From Phenylobacterium sp. Root700 (GTDB lineage: Bacteria > Pseudomonadota > Alphaproteobacteria > Caulobacterales > Caulobacteraceae): a DNA stretch of 64,000 nucleotides. Every line of letters starts with the position of its first letter. The stretch's first letter is position 1. This document shows positions 18,527-26,283 of this stretch, piece after piece. A program made the position numbers and the translations under genes. The stretch covers positions 52,542 through 116,541 of the forward strand of contig NZ_LMHT01000015.1 of the NCBI RefSeq assembly GCF_001429025.1, given 5' to 3'. The notes beneath the pieces were generated by a model that was not told the origin of the DNA, did no database searches, and saw only the letters and a program-made list of their open reading frames with translations.

Positions 18527-20380
18527 TCAGGCCTTCATCGCCGCGATGTGCTGATCCATCACCGCGTCCAGTACGGTGAGCGGCATCGCGCCTGACAGCA
18601 GGCCGGCGTCGTGGAATTTGCGGATATCGAAGCGCTCGCCGAGCGCGGCCTTCACCTTGGCCCGCAGACGCAGCCATTCCAGCTTGCCGACCATGTAGCT
18701 GCAGGCCTGGCCCGGCCAGACGACGTAGCGCTCGATCTCGGTGGTCGAGGCGGTGGTCGGCGTGCCCGAGATGGCGTTCATCGTCTCGATGGCCTTCTCG
18801 CGGCTCCAGCGCTTGGCGTGCATGCCGGTGTCGACCACCAGCCGCGCGGCGCGGAACAGCGAGGACTGGATGTAGCCGATCTCGCCGCGCGGATCGCCCT
18901 CATAGACCCCCATCTCGCGGGCCAGTTCCTCCGAATAGAGCGCCCATCCCTCGCCATAGGCCGAGAGGAAGGTCGCCCGCCGGATCATCGGCAGGTCGGC
19001 CTCCTGTTGCAGCGAGAGCTGCAGATGGTGGCCCGGAACCCCCTCGTGATAGGTCAGGGTCGGCAGCGCCCACTTCGGATACTCGGCGGTGTCGCGCAGG
19101 TTGATCCAGTAGATCCCCGGCCGCGAACCATCCAGCGAGGGCTGGTTGTAGTAGCCGCCTGGCGCGCCAGCCTCGATGAACTTCGGCACCCGCTTGATCT
19201 GCAGCGGCGCCTTGGGAAGCGTGTCAAAATATTCCGGCAGGCGCTTGTTGGTGGCGGCGACCAGATCGGTCAGGTCGGCCAGCAGCTTCTCCTTGCCGAG
19301 GTCGGTGTTCGGGTAGTGGTAGCGCTTGTCCTTGTAGAGCGCCTGGATGCGCTCGCCGACCGTGCCGCGCGTCAGCCCCTGGCCGCGCAGCAGCGTCTCG
19401 GCCCGAGCCTGCAGCGCCTTGGCCTGTTCCAGGCCGATATTGTGGATCTCGTCGGCCGTCAGGTTGGTGGTCGTCGAGTCGAGCAGAGCGTGCTGATAGT
19501 AGGCCTCGCCATCAGGCTGACGCCAGACGCCGGCCTCATGCACGGCCTTGCCCTGGGCCTCCTTAAGCAGCGCGATCTGCCGCTCCAGCGCCGGGGCGAC
19601 CTTCTCAGCGTAGATCTTGGCGGCCTGGCCGGCATAGTCGCCGGCGATGCCCTTTTCCTTGGCCCGGCGCGCGACCGAAGCGACCAGCGAAGAGGCTTCC
19701 GGCCTGGTCAGCAGGCCCTGCATCTGCGGCAGGGCGCGGGCGATGATGAAGTCCGGGGGAATGACGCCGGCCCCGATGTCGCGGCGCGCGCGCTCGGTCT
19801 CCTGGTCTATCACCGTCCCGAAGTCGGAAAGCCGCGACAGATAGGCGTCGGCGTCGTCCTTGGTCTCGATGCGGTGCTGGTTGTCGAGCCAGTCAGGCGT
19901 CGACCGGTAGGAGCCGGTGAGCTGGGAGAGCATGTAGGGCTGGCCGGCGCCCGCATAGCCGTAGTCGAACCGCTGGTTGGCGGCCTCGCTGCTCTCCAGC
20001 CCGAACATCACGCTGTCGTAGTTGACCCCGGACATGCCCGAGAGCTGCGAGCGGTCGATGGCTTTGAGCTGGCGCAATTGCTCGCTGTTCAGCGCCTTGT
20101 CCTTGGCCTTGTCGGTCAGCGAGGCGTCGTCGAGCTTCCATTTCGCCTGGGCGCGCGCGCCCTTGTCCAGGCCAAGCCCGGTGGTGAGTTGCGGCGAATC
20201 GTCCAGCGCCTGTTCGAAGATCTGATCCAGGAACTTGGTGAGCTGGTCGGCGGCGCTGGGCGCGGGCGGAGGAGCCGGCGTCGGCGGCGCGGACGCAACG
20301 ATGGGCTGCGCCGTGCTGGCGCAACCGGTCAGGGCGACCAAGGCGGCGGCGGACAGAAGAAGTTGGCGGCGGCTTTGCAT
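18527..20380 (-). CDS. DUF885 lipoprotein, putative metallopeptidase
   Basis: This 617-residue protein has a lipoprotein signal (LVALTGCAS, lipid on Cys19). The helical DUF885 fold is shown by YHEGVPGHHLQ near residue 450, a gluzincin-type zinc motif, and by SAYGEGWALYSE. The family is thought to be secreted zinc peptidases, but few members have been tested. GGGAGGG precedes the ATG. It converges on the EAL gene with a five-base gap. Confidence 0.88.
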   Translation of the reverse strand: MQSRRQLLLSAAALVALTGCASTAQPIVASAPPTPAPPPAPSAADQLTKFLDQIFEQALDDSPQLTTGLGLDKGARAQAKWKLDDASLTDKAKDKALNSEQLRQLKAIDRSQLSGMSGVNYDSVMFGLESSEAANQRFDYGYAGAGQPYMLSQLTGSYRSTPDWLDNQHRIETKDDADAYLSRLSDFGTVIDQETERARRDIGAGVIPPDFIIARALPQMQGLLTRPEASSLVASVARRAKEKGIAGDYAGQAAKIYAEKVAPALERQIALLKEAQGKAVHEAGVWRQPDGEAYYQHALLDSTTTNLTADEIHNIGLEQAKALQARAETLLRGQGLTRGTVGERIQALYKDKRYHYPNTDLGKEKLLADLTDLVAATNKRLPEYFDTLPKAPLQIKRVPKFIEAGAPGGYYNQPSLDGSRPGIYWINLRDTAEYPKWALPTLTYHEGVPGHHLQLSLQQEADLPMIRRATFLSAYGEGWALYSEELAREMGVYEGDPRGEIGYIQSSLFRAARLVVDTGMHAKRWSREKAIETMNAISGTPTTASTTEIERYVVWPGQACSYMVGKLEWLRLRAKVKAALGERFDIRKFHDAGLLSGAMPLTVLDAVMDQHIAAMKA

Positions 20381-20482
20381 GTAGCGCCCTCCCCGAACTG
20401 GTTACATTTGTGACTGGACCCTAGGGGCGCGCGATCAAGCGGGGCAAGAACCCGGCGTAGCGCGACGTGTTAATTCGCCGTA

Positions 20483-21583
20483 ATGCAGGGCGAGCACCGT
20501 TATCAGCCCGTCGCAGAAGAACCCCATTCTGCCGATAGCGGTTATGCCCTCCGCGATTGGAAACCTGCCGACGTGACTGACGCCAAGCCCGCCGACTGGA
20601 GCCGCCGGCTCGCCGCCTACAAGCGCCCGGATCTGGCGCGCAGCATCTTTGAACTGGTGCTGACCGCTTCGGCGTTGGCGGGTCTTTGGACCCTCGGCTG
20701 GGTGGCGATGCATTTCGGCCTCTGGTGGCTGGCCCTGCTGTTGAGCGTGCCTGCCGCCGCCTTCCTGGTGCGGCTGTTCATGATCCAGCACGACTGCGGC
20801 CACGGCTCGTTCTTCGAGGCCAAGGCGGCCAACGACTGGGTGGGCCGCTCGATCGGGCTGCTGACCCTCACCCCCTACGACTACTGGCGCCAGACGCACG
20901 CGATCCACCACGCCACCTCCGGCAATCTCGACCGCCGCAGCCTGGGCGTGATCGAGATGCTGACCGTCGATGAGTACCTGGCCCTGACGCCGCGCAAGCG
21001 CCTGGGCTATCGCCTCTATCGCCACCCGGCGGTGATGTTCGGCCTTGGTCCGACCTTCGTGTTCTTCCTGCAGCAGCGCGTGCCGGTCGGGATGATGAAG
21101 GACTGGCGCCCCTGGGTCTCGACGCTGGGCAACACCGCGCTGATCGCGGCGGGGATCGGGGTGATGATCTGGCTGCTGGGCGTCGCGCCGGTCATGCTGG
21201 TCAACTTCACCACCATGGTGATCGCCGCCACCATCGGGGTCTGGCTGTTCTTCGTTCAGCACCAATACGAGGGCGTGTCCTGGTCGCGGCAAAAAGACTG
21301 GAAGCGCGACGACGCGGCCCTGCATGGCAGCTCGCACTACGACCTGCCCCAGCCGCTGGCCTGGCTGACCGCCAATATCGGCATCCACCACGTCCATCAC
21401 CTGTCGAGCCGCATCCCCTTCTACCGCCTGCCGCAGGTGCTGAAGGATCATCCCGAACTTCAGGGCGTCAGCCGCATCGGCCTGCTGGAAAGCTTCAAGA
21501 ACGCGCGCCTGGCGCTCTGGGACGAAGCCGCCCAGCGGCTGGTGTCGTTCCGCGAGGTCCGCGGCCGCGAGCAACTGGCTTAG
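20483..21583 (+). CDS. Fatty acid desaturase (delta-12/omega-6 type)
   Basis: This 366-residue integral membrane di-iron enzyme has all three His boxes: HDCGHGSF (about residue 95), HAIHHA (about 136) and HHVHH (about 301). The long separation and QHQYEGVSW between boxes 2 and 3 resemble the DesA/omega-6 group. It introduces a double bond into membrane acyl chains. The ribosome-binding site is weak; a GTG at 20573 (TDAKPADW) is an alternative start. It is divergent from the DUF885 lipoprotein gene. Confidence 0.88.
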   Translation: MQGEHRYQPVAEEPHSADSGYALRDWKPADVTDAKPADWSRRLAAYKRPDLARSIFELVLTASALAGLWTLGWVAMHFGLWWLALLLSVPAAAFLVRLFMIQHDCGHGSFFEAKAANDWVGRSIGLLTLTPYDYWRQTHAIHHATSGNLDRRSLGVIEMLTVDEYLALTPRKRLGYRLYRHPAVMFGLGPTFVFFLQQRVPVGMMKDWRPWVSTLGNTALIAAGIGVMIWLLGVAPVMLVNFTTMVIAATIGVWLFFVQHQYEGVSWSRQKDWKRDDAALHGSSHYDLPQPLAWLTANIGIHHVHHLSSRIPFYRLPQVLKDHPELQGVSRIGLLESFKNARLALWDEAAQRLVSFREVRGREQLA

Positions 21584-21592
21584 GATCGATAC

Positions 21593-21612
21593 TCCTCTCC
21601 CTCGGGAGAGGA
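21593..21612 (+). terminator. Short palindrome after the desaturase gene
   Basis: TCCTCTCC pairs perfectly with GGAGAGGA across a 4-base loop, ten bases after the desaturase stop. There is no T run, so it could be a weak terminator or part of a repeated intergenic palindrome. Confidence 0.4.
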
Positions 21613-21726
21613 ATTCCATATGCGCCCAGCCTTCCGCGCACGTCACCTGACCCGGCGTCAGCGTTGACACCCTGACGCCCCTGCCCCCCAACTTCGGCCC
21701 ATAAGAAGAAGTCATGGGAGGTTGCG

Positions 21727-23358
21727 GTGAGCGCGTGGACATTCGCTGACGTCTGGGAGGCGATCGCCGCCAGGCAACCCGGCCAACCGGCCCTGATCCA
21801 AGGCGAGCGGGTGGTGACCTGGGGCCAGTTCGACGCCCGCGCCGACGCCCTGGCCGCGCACCTGACGGCCGGCGGCCTGACCCACGACGCCAAGATCGCC
21901 GCCTACCTCTACAACAGCCCGGAATATCTTGAGACCTACTACGCCGCCTTCAAGGCCGGCATGACGCCGATCAACACCAACTATCGCTACGGCGGCGAAG
22001 AGCTCACCTATCTGTTCGACAACGCCGACGCGCAGGCGGTGGTGTTCCACGCCGGCTTCGCCGCCACGCTGGAGCCGCTGCGCGCGAAGCTACCGCAGGT
22101 GAAGCGCTGGATCGCCGTGGCCGAGCCTGGCCACCCCGCCCCGGCCTGGGCCGAGGACTATGAGGCCGTGGTCGCCAGACCGGCGCCCGTGCGGCCGTTC
22201 AAGGCGCCCTGGGGACGTTCGCCCGAAGACCTGATGCTGCTCTACACCGGCGGCACCACCGGCATGCCCAAGGGCGTGATGTGGCGCCAGGACGACCTGT
22301 TCAACGTTATCGGCGCCGGGGGCCATGCCCTGATGGGCCTGCCGCCGTTGGAGCGGGTCGAGGACGTCAGCGACCGGCTGTCGACCTACGAGAAGCCCAC
22401 CACCCTGGTCTGCTGCCCGCTGATGCACGGCACCGGCCAGTTCTCGGCCTTCATCACCCTCAATATCGGCGGGGCGGTCGCCTCCCTGCCCTCTCGGCAG
22501 TTCAACCCGATGGAGCTGTGGGACGAGGCGGTGCGGCTGAAGGCCGACAACATCGTCATCGTCGGCCTGGCCTTCTCCACGCCGATGCTGGAGGCGCTGG
22601 AGGCCAATCCGGGCCGCTGGGACCTTTCCCACGTCAAGGCGATGAGCTCCTCGGGTTCGATGTGGAGCCAGGAGAACAAGCGCGGCCTGCTGTCCTACGC
22701 CCGCAACGCGATGATCATGGACAGCTTCGGTTCGTCCGAGGCCGTGGGCCTGGGGGCCTCGGCCTCCGCGCCCGGCGCCGAGGCGGCGACCGCGGCCTTC
22801 ATGCTTGGTCCCAACTGCGCGGTGTTCAACGAAGACGGCCTGCGGGTCGAGCCCGGCTCGGGCGAGCGCGGCATGGTCGCGGTCTGCGGCTTCCTGCCGA
22901 TGGGCTATTACAAGGACGCCGAGAAGAGCGCCAAGACCTTCAAGACCATGGAGGGCCAACGCTGGAGCGTTCCGGGCGACTGGGCCGAGGTCAATCTCGA
23001 CGGCACCCTGAAGCTGCTGGGACGCGGGAGCCAGTGCATCAACACCGGCGGCGAGAAGGTCTTCCCCGAGGAGGTCGAGGAGGCCCTGAAGACCCACCCC
23101 TCGGTGCGCGACGCGGTGGTGGTGGGCGTGCCCGACGCTCGGTTCGGCGAGCGCATCTGCGCGGTGGTCGAGCCCGACCCGGCCGCGACCTCGCCGACCC
23201 TGGAGGAGATGGCCGGCCACGTGAAAAGCAAGCTCGCCGCCTACAAGGCGCCGCGCGAGCTGGTGGTGGTCGAGAGCATCGGCCGGGCTCCGAACGGCAA
23301 GGTCGACTACAAGGCCTCGCGAGACCGGGCGCTGCTGGCCCTGGGCGTGACCGCCTAG
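21727..23358 (+). CDS. Acyl-CoA synthetase (AMP-forming)
   Basis: This 543-residue ANL-superfamily enzyme has the P-loop LLYTGGTTGMPKGVMW near residue 175, DSFGSSEAVGLG (A5), GDWAEVN (A8 Asp) and the C-terminal lysine region GKVDYKAS. The opening (WTFADVWEAIAARQPGQPAL) and YLYNSPEYLETYYAAFKAGM match the group related to the steroid side-chain ligases FadD17/FadD19. It activates a carboxylic acid to its CoA thioester; the chain is unknown. The GTG start at 21727 follows GGGAGG. Confidence 0.9.
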   Translation: MSAWTFADVWEAIAARQPGQPALIQGERVVTWGQFDARADALAAHLTAGGLTHDAKIAAYLYNSPEYLETYYAAFKAGMTPINTNYRYGGEELTYLFDNADAQAVVFHAGFAATLEPLRAKLPQVKRWIAVAEPGHPAPAWAEDYEAVVARPAPVRPFKAPWGRSPEDLMLLYTGGTTGMPKGVMWRQDDLFNVIGAGGHALMGLPPLERVEDVSDRLSTYEKPTTLVCCPLMHGTGQFSAFITLNIGGAVASLPSRQFNPMELWDEAVRLKADNIVIVGLAFSTPMLEALEANPGRWDLSHVKAMSSSGSMWSQENKRGLLSYARNAMIMDSFGSSEAVGLGASASAPGAEAATAAFMLGPNCAVFNEDGLRVEPGSGERGMVAVCGFLPMGYYKDAEKSAKTFKTMEGQRWSVPGDWAEVNLDGTLKLLGRGSQCINTGGEKVFPEEVEEALKTHPSVRDAVVVGVPDARFGERICAVVEPDPAATSPTLEEMAGHVKSKLAAYKAPRELVVVESIGRAPNGKVDYKASRDRALLALGVTA

Positions 23359-23376
23359 GCTCGACCAATTCCTTCA

Positions 23377-23404
23377 TGTCCGGGGCGCACGGTCGCCTCG
23401 GACA
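23377..23404 (+). other. Stem-loop directly upstream of a ribosome-binding site
   Basis: TGTCCGGGGCG (23377-23387) pairs with CGCCTCGGACA (23394-23404) with one G-U pair, across a 6-base loop. It ends right at the AAAGGA ribosome-binding site of the next gene. There is no T run. It may be a weak terminator of the synthetase gene or a translation-control hairpin. Confidence 0.5.
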
Positions 23405-23416
23405 AAGGAAATCATC

Positions 23417-23620
23417 ATGGCCGACACTCCGCAGACACCAGAAGCGGTGGCCTACCAGCTCATGCGCGACGTCCTGGCGATCGAGGGGGCGTCGAGCGCG
23501 CTGCGCGACAGCGGCGGCCCCGATCGTTCCTGGCTGCTCACCACCTATTCAGAATGCCTGAGAACCGTGCGACCAGACATCCCCAAGGCCGGCCCCACCC
23601 ATGGCCGCAGCGCCTTCTAA
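23417..23620 (+). CDS. Small conserved-type hypothetical protein
   Basis: This 67-residue acidic protein begins MADTPQTPEAVAYQLMRDVL, with a predicted amphipathic helix and no membrane segment. AAAGGA precedes the ATG by eight bases. The family is not recognised. It lies 58 bases after the acyl-CoA synthetase gene and its stop codon overlaps that of the convergent membrane-protein gene by four bases (CTAA). Confidence 0.6.
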   Translation: MADTPQTPEAVAYQLMRDVLAIEGASSALRDSGGPDRSWLLTTYSECLRTVRPDIPKAGPTHGRSAF

Positions 23621-24282
23621 CGCCGCTCGGGGAGTGGTGACGACGTATCGCCGACGCGCAATCTGGCGGCGACCATCGCCAGCAGCGCCATAATGCACGC
23701 GGCCACCCAGAGAGCTTGCGATCCGACATAGTGATACGCCGTGGCGCCAAGGGCGGCCCCAACGACGAGACCAAGCCACAAAAGGAGATAGGGCGCCCAG
23801 CCCAAGCGATCCTCGCCAAGAACGGCCGCGGTGATCCGCTTGCCCAACTTCACGAGCGTGCCGGTCATATAGGTCAGTCCGATCCTGACCTCCCCGTCCT
23901 CGGTGAAGATGGTGTTCTCCGCCCCCATGGCCAGCGCGAGCATCAGGACCGCGAACCGATCCGCGCCGCATGAGGCCAAAATAGCCGCGCCTGCGAGCAA
24001 CAGCGCGACCAGCGCGAGGACGGCGACGCCGCGGCGATCCTTCGCCATCCGGCCGACCAGCGCTCCGGTCGCCACGCCGGCCACGAACAGGACGATCAAA
24101 CCAAGTGCGAATCCAGCATAGGCGGCGCGATCGGCCAGACCGACGGCCAGCCGCGTAGAATTTCCGCTCATGAATGAGACGAAGAAGCCCCCGGTCATCA
24201 GGAAACCGACGGCGTCAACATAGCCGGCCGCAGCCGAAAGGGCCGAGGCCAGAAGCCTGACCCGCCGATCATAGCGTCTCAG
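23617..24282 (-). CDS. YoaK/DUF1275 membrane protein with probable CTG start
   Basis: The frame encodes a six-helix DUF1275 protein: GYVDAVGFLMTGGFFVSFMSG is family-typical at the N-terminus, and AMGAENTIFTEDGEVRIGLT and MTGTLVKLGKRI follow. The first ATG (24198) lies inside this conserved segment and would remove the first helix. No ATG, GTG or TTG occurs between it and the upstream stop at about 24331. A CTG at 24282 preceded by GGAG at an 8-base distance would give 221 residues and a normal N-terminus (LRRYDRRVRLLASAL). Function of the family is unknown. Confidence 0.75.
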   Translation of the reverse strand: MRRYDRRVRLLASALSAAAGYVDAVGFLMTGGFFVSFMSGNSTRLAVGLADRAAYAGFALGLIVLFVAGVATGALVGRMAKDRRGVAVLALVALLLAGAAILASCGADRFAVLMLALAMGAENTIFTEDGEVRIGLTYMTGTLVKLGKRITAAVLGEDRLGWAPYLLLWLGLVVGAALGATAYHYVGSQALWVAACIMALLAMVAARLRVGDTSSPLPERR

Positions 24283-24327
24283 GACACTGTCTCCACAAGC
24301 AAGCGCGCCTTTCGAGATCCACAGCGC

Positions 24328-25344
24328 CTAGTGCTCGGGCGACACGCGAACCAGCAGCTTGCCGTCGTGGTCGCCGGTGAACAGGCGCTTCACGGCGGTG
24401 GCGGCGTTCTCCAGGCCGTCCTCGACGTGGGCCTTCCACTTGATCTGGCCGGACGCGACCCAGGGAGCCAGTTCCGACATCGCCTCGGCGGCGCGCGGCA
24501 GGTAGTCGATGACGATGAAGCCCTGGATATGGATGCGGCGCATCAGGACCCGGGCGAAGTCGCTCGGGCCTGGCACGGGGCCAGCGGTGTTGTAGGTCGA
24601 GATCATCCCGCACAACGGCATGCGGCTGTGGTTGTTCATGTGACCCATGACGGCGTCCATGACCTTGCCGCCGACGTTCTCGAAATTGATGTCGACGCCG
24701 TTGGGCGCCAGTCGGGCCAAGGCCGCGCTCACATCTTCGGACTTGTAGTCGATGGCCGCGTCGAACCCGAGATCCTGGGTGATCCAGCGGCACTTCTCGG
24801 CCCCGCCGGCGATGCCGATCACCCGGCAGCCCTTCAGCTTGGCGATCTGGCCGACGATCGAACCCACGGCGCCGGCGGCGGCGGACACCACCACCGTCTC
24901 GCCCGGCTGCGGCTTGCCGATATCCATCAGGCCAAAATAGGCGGTGAGGCCCGTGGCCCCCAGCACGCTCATATATGCGGTGAGCGGCACGCCGGGGATC
25001 TGCGGCGTGCGCCGCGCCATCGATTCCGGCGCCACGGTGTAGTCCTGCCAGCCTCCGAGGCCGGGATTGACGATGGCGCCGACCGGCAGGCTCGTGGCCC
25101 GCGACTGCTCGACCACGCCGATCACCCCGCCGCGCATGACGTCGCCGATCTGCACCGGCGGCAGGTACTGATCCTGGTCGCTCATCCAGATGCGGTTGGT
25201 GGGGTCGAGCGACAGGTAGATGTTGCGAACCAGGACCTCGCCGTCCTGCAGTTCGGGGGTGACGCTTTCGACCAGTTCGAGGTCGCCCGGACCAATCTCC
25301 CCGGCCGGGCGATGGCGCAGGACCCATTGGCGATTGATCGGCAT
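24328..25344 (-). CDS. NADP-dependent oxidoreductase (zinc-free MDR, CurA/LTB4DH-like)
   Basis: This 338-residue protein of the medium-chain dehydrogenase/reductase superfamily lacks zinc ligands. The opening NRQWVLRHRPAGEI and LSLDPTNRIWM are typical of the leukotriene-B4 12-hydroxydehydrogenase/CurA branch. The Rossmann motif is SAAAGAVGS at about residue 155, and FENVGG follows. It reduces the double bond of an enone or enal using NADPH. It is a single gene on the minus strand. Confidence 0.9.
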   Translation of the reverse strand: MPINRQWVLRHRPAGEIGPGDLELVESVTPELQDGEVLVRNIYLSLDPTNRIWMSDQDQYLPPVQIGDVMRGGVIGVVEQSRATSLPVGAIVNPGLGGWQDYTVAPESMARRTPQIPGVPLTAYMSVLGATGLTAYFGLMDIGKPQPGETVVVSAAAGAVGSIVGQIAKLKGCRVIGIAGGAEKCRWITQDLGFDAAIDYKSEDVSAALARLAPNGVDINFENVGGKVMDAVMGHMNNHSRMPLCGMISTYNTAGPVPGPSDFARVLMRRIHIQGFIVIDYLPRAAEAMSELAPWVASGQIKWKAHVEDGLENAATAVKRLFTGDHDGKLLVRVSPEH

Positions 25345-25405
25345 GACGTTCCCTTCCCTGAGAAGGCGGGATCATGCGGCCGCGCCCTAAGGGAAGTCGA
25401 GCGTT

Positions 25406-26152
25406 CTAGGCGAGGTTTCCGGCGCCGATCCGGTCCCGGCGGCTCAGCCGCGCCGTCAGCAGCGACACGACCGCCAGCGCCGTCAGCGGCCAGGCGATGT
25501 CGGGCGTGAGCAGGATCGAGGCCGTGGGCGTGCGGCTGGTCAGGAACGCCTCGCCGAGGCCGTCGCCCAGATAGCTATAGATCAGCGAGTAAGGCACGGC
25601 GCCCAGCGCCGTCGCCGCCAGATAGGCCTGGAATGGCGCGCGGGCGCAGCCGGCCGCCACATTGACCAGCCCGAACGGACTGAGCGGCACCAGGCGCAGG
25701 GTGAGCAGGTATCGGAACGGCGCGCGCTCGAACCCCTCGACCAGCTTGCGCAGGCGGCCGCTCGCCAGCCGATCACGGATCAGGTCGCCGGCGGCGAACC
25801 GCGCGGCCAGATAGGCCATGACCGCGCCAGCGGTCGATCCGACGATGGTGGCCAGGGTTCCGACCAGCGGGCCGAACAGGAACCCGCCGGCCAGCATCAA
25901 CACCAGCCCGACCGGCACGAAGGCCGCGGTGGCCACGGCGTAAAGGATGGTGAAGACCGCCAGGGCCAGGAGCGGCGTCGCCGCCACCTCCGCGCGCAGG
26001 CGGATCTCGTGGGCCTGAATGTTGTCGAGCGAGATGTCGGTGGCCAGGCCGCTGGCGTAGAGCCAGACCGTGGCCGCGATCAACAGAACCGCCGGGGTCC
26101 AGCGGGCGAAAGCCCGCAAGGCTTTACGAACGGGCGGCTCAGCCTCGGTCAT
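25406..26152 (-). CDS. TVP38/TMEM64 (DedA-like) membrane protein
   Basis: This 248-residue integral membrane protein has the SNARE-associated/VTT domain core: LMLAGGFLFGPLVGTLATIV, then GAVMAYLAARFAAGD, and LRLVPLSPFGLVNVAAGCA in the re-entrant region. The family has lipid-scramblase or transport roles in other organisms; its role here is unknown. It lies 61 bases upstream of the oxidoreductase gene on the same strand. Confidence 0.88.
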   Translation of the reverse strand: MTEAEPPVRKALRAFARWTPAVLLIAATVWLYASGLATDISLDNIQAHEIRLRAEVAATPLLALAVFTILYAVATAAFVPVGLVLMLAGGFLFGPLVGTLATIVGSTAGAVMAYLAARFAAGDLIRDRLASGRLRKLVEGFERAPFRYLLTLRLVPLSPFGLVNVAAGCARAPFQAYLAATALGAVPYSLIYSYLGDGLGEAFLTSRTPTASILLTPDIAWPLTALAVVSLLTARLSRRDRIGAGNLA

Positions 26153-26283
26153 GCGGCGCGTCCCACATCGCCATCCCCCTGGGGATAGCCCCTCGGAAGT
26201 CAGGGCCTCCGGGCGACTAAACGCAAAGTCGTCCCGGAAGCTGACGTGAGCCTATCGCTGATTTTGTGACCAGACCAAGACGC

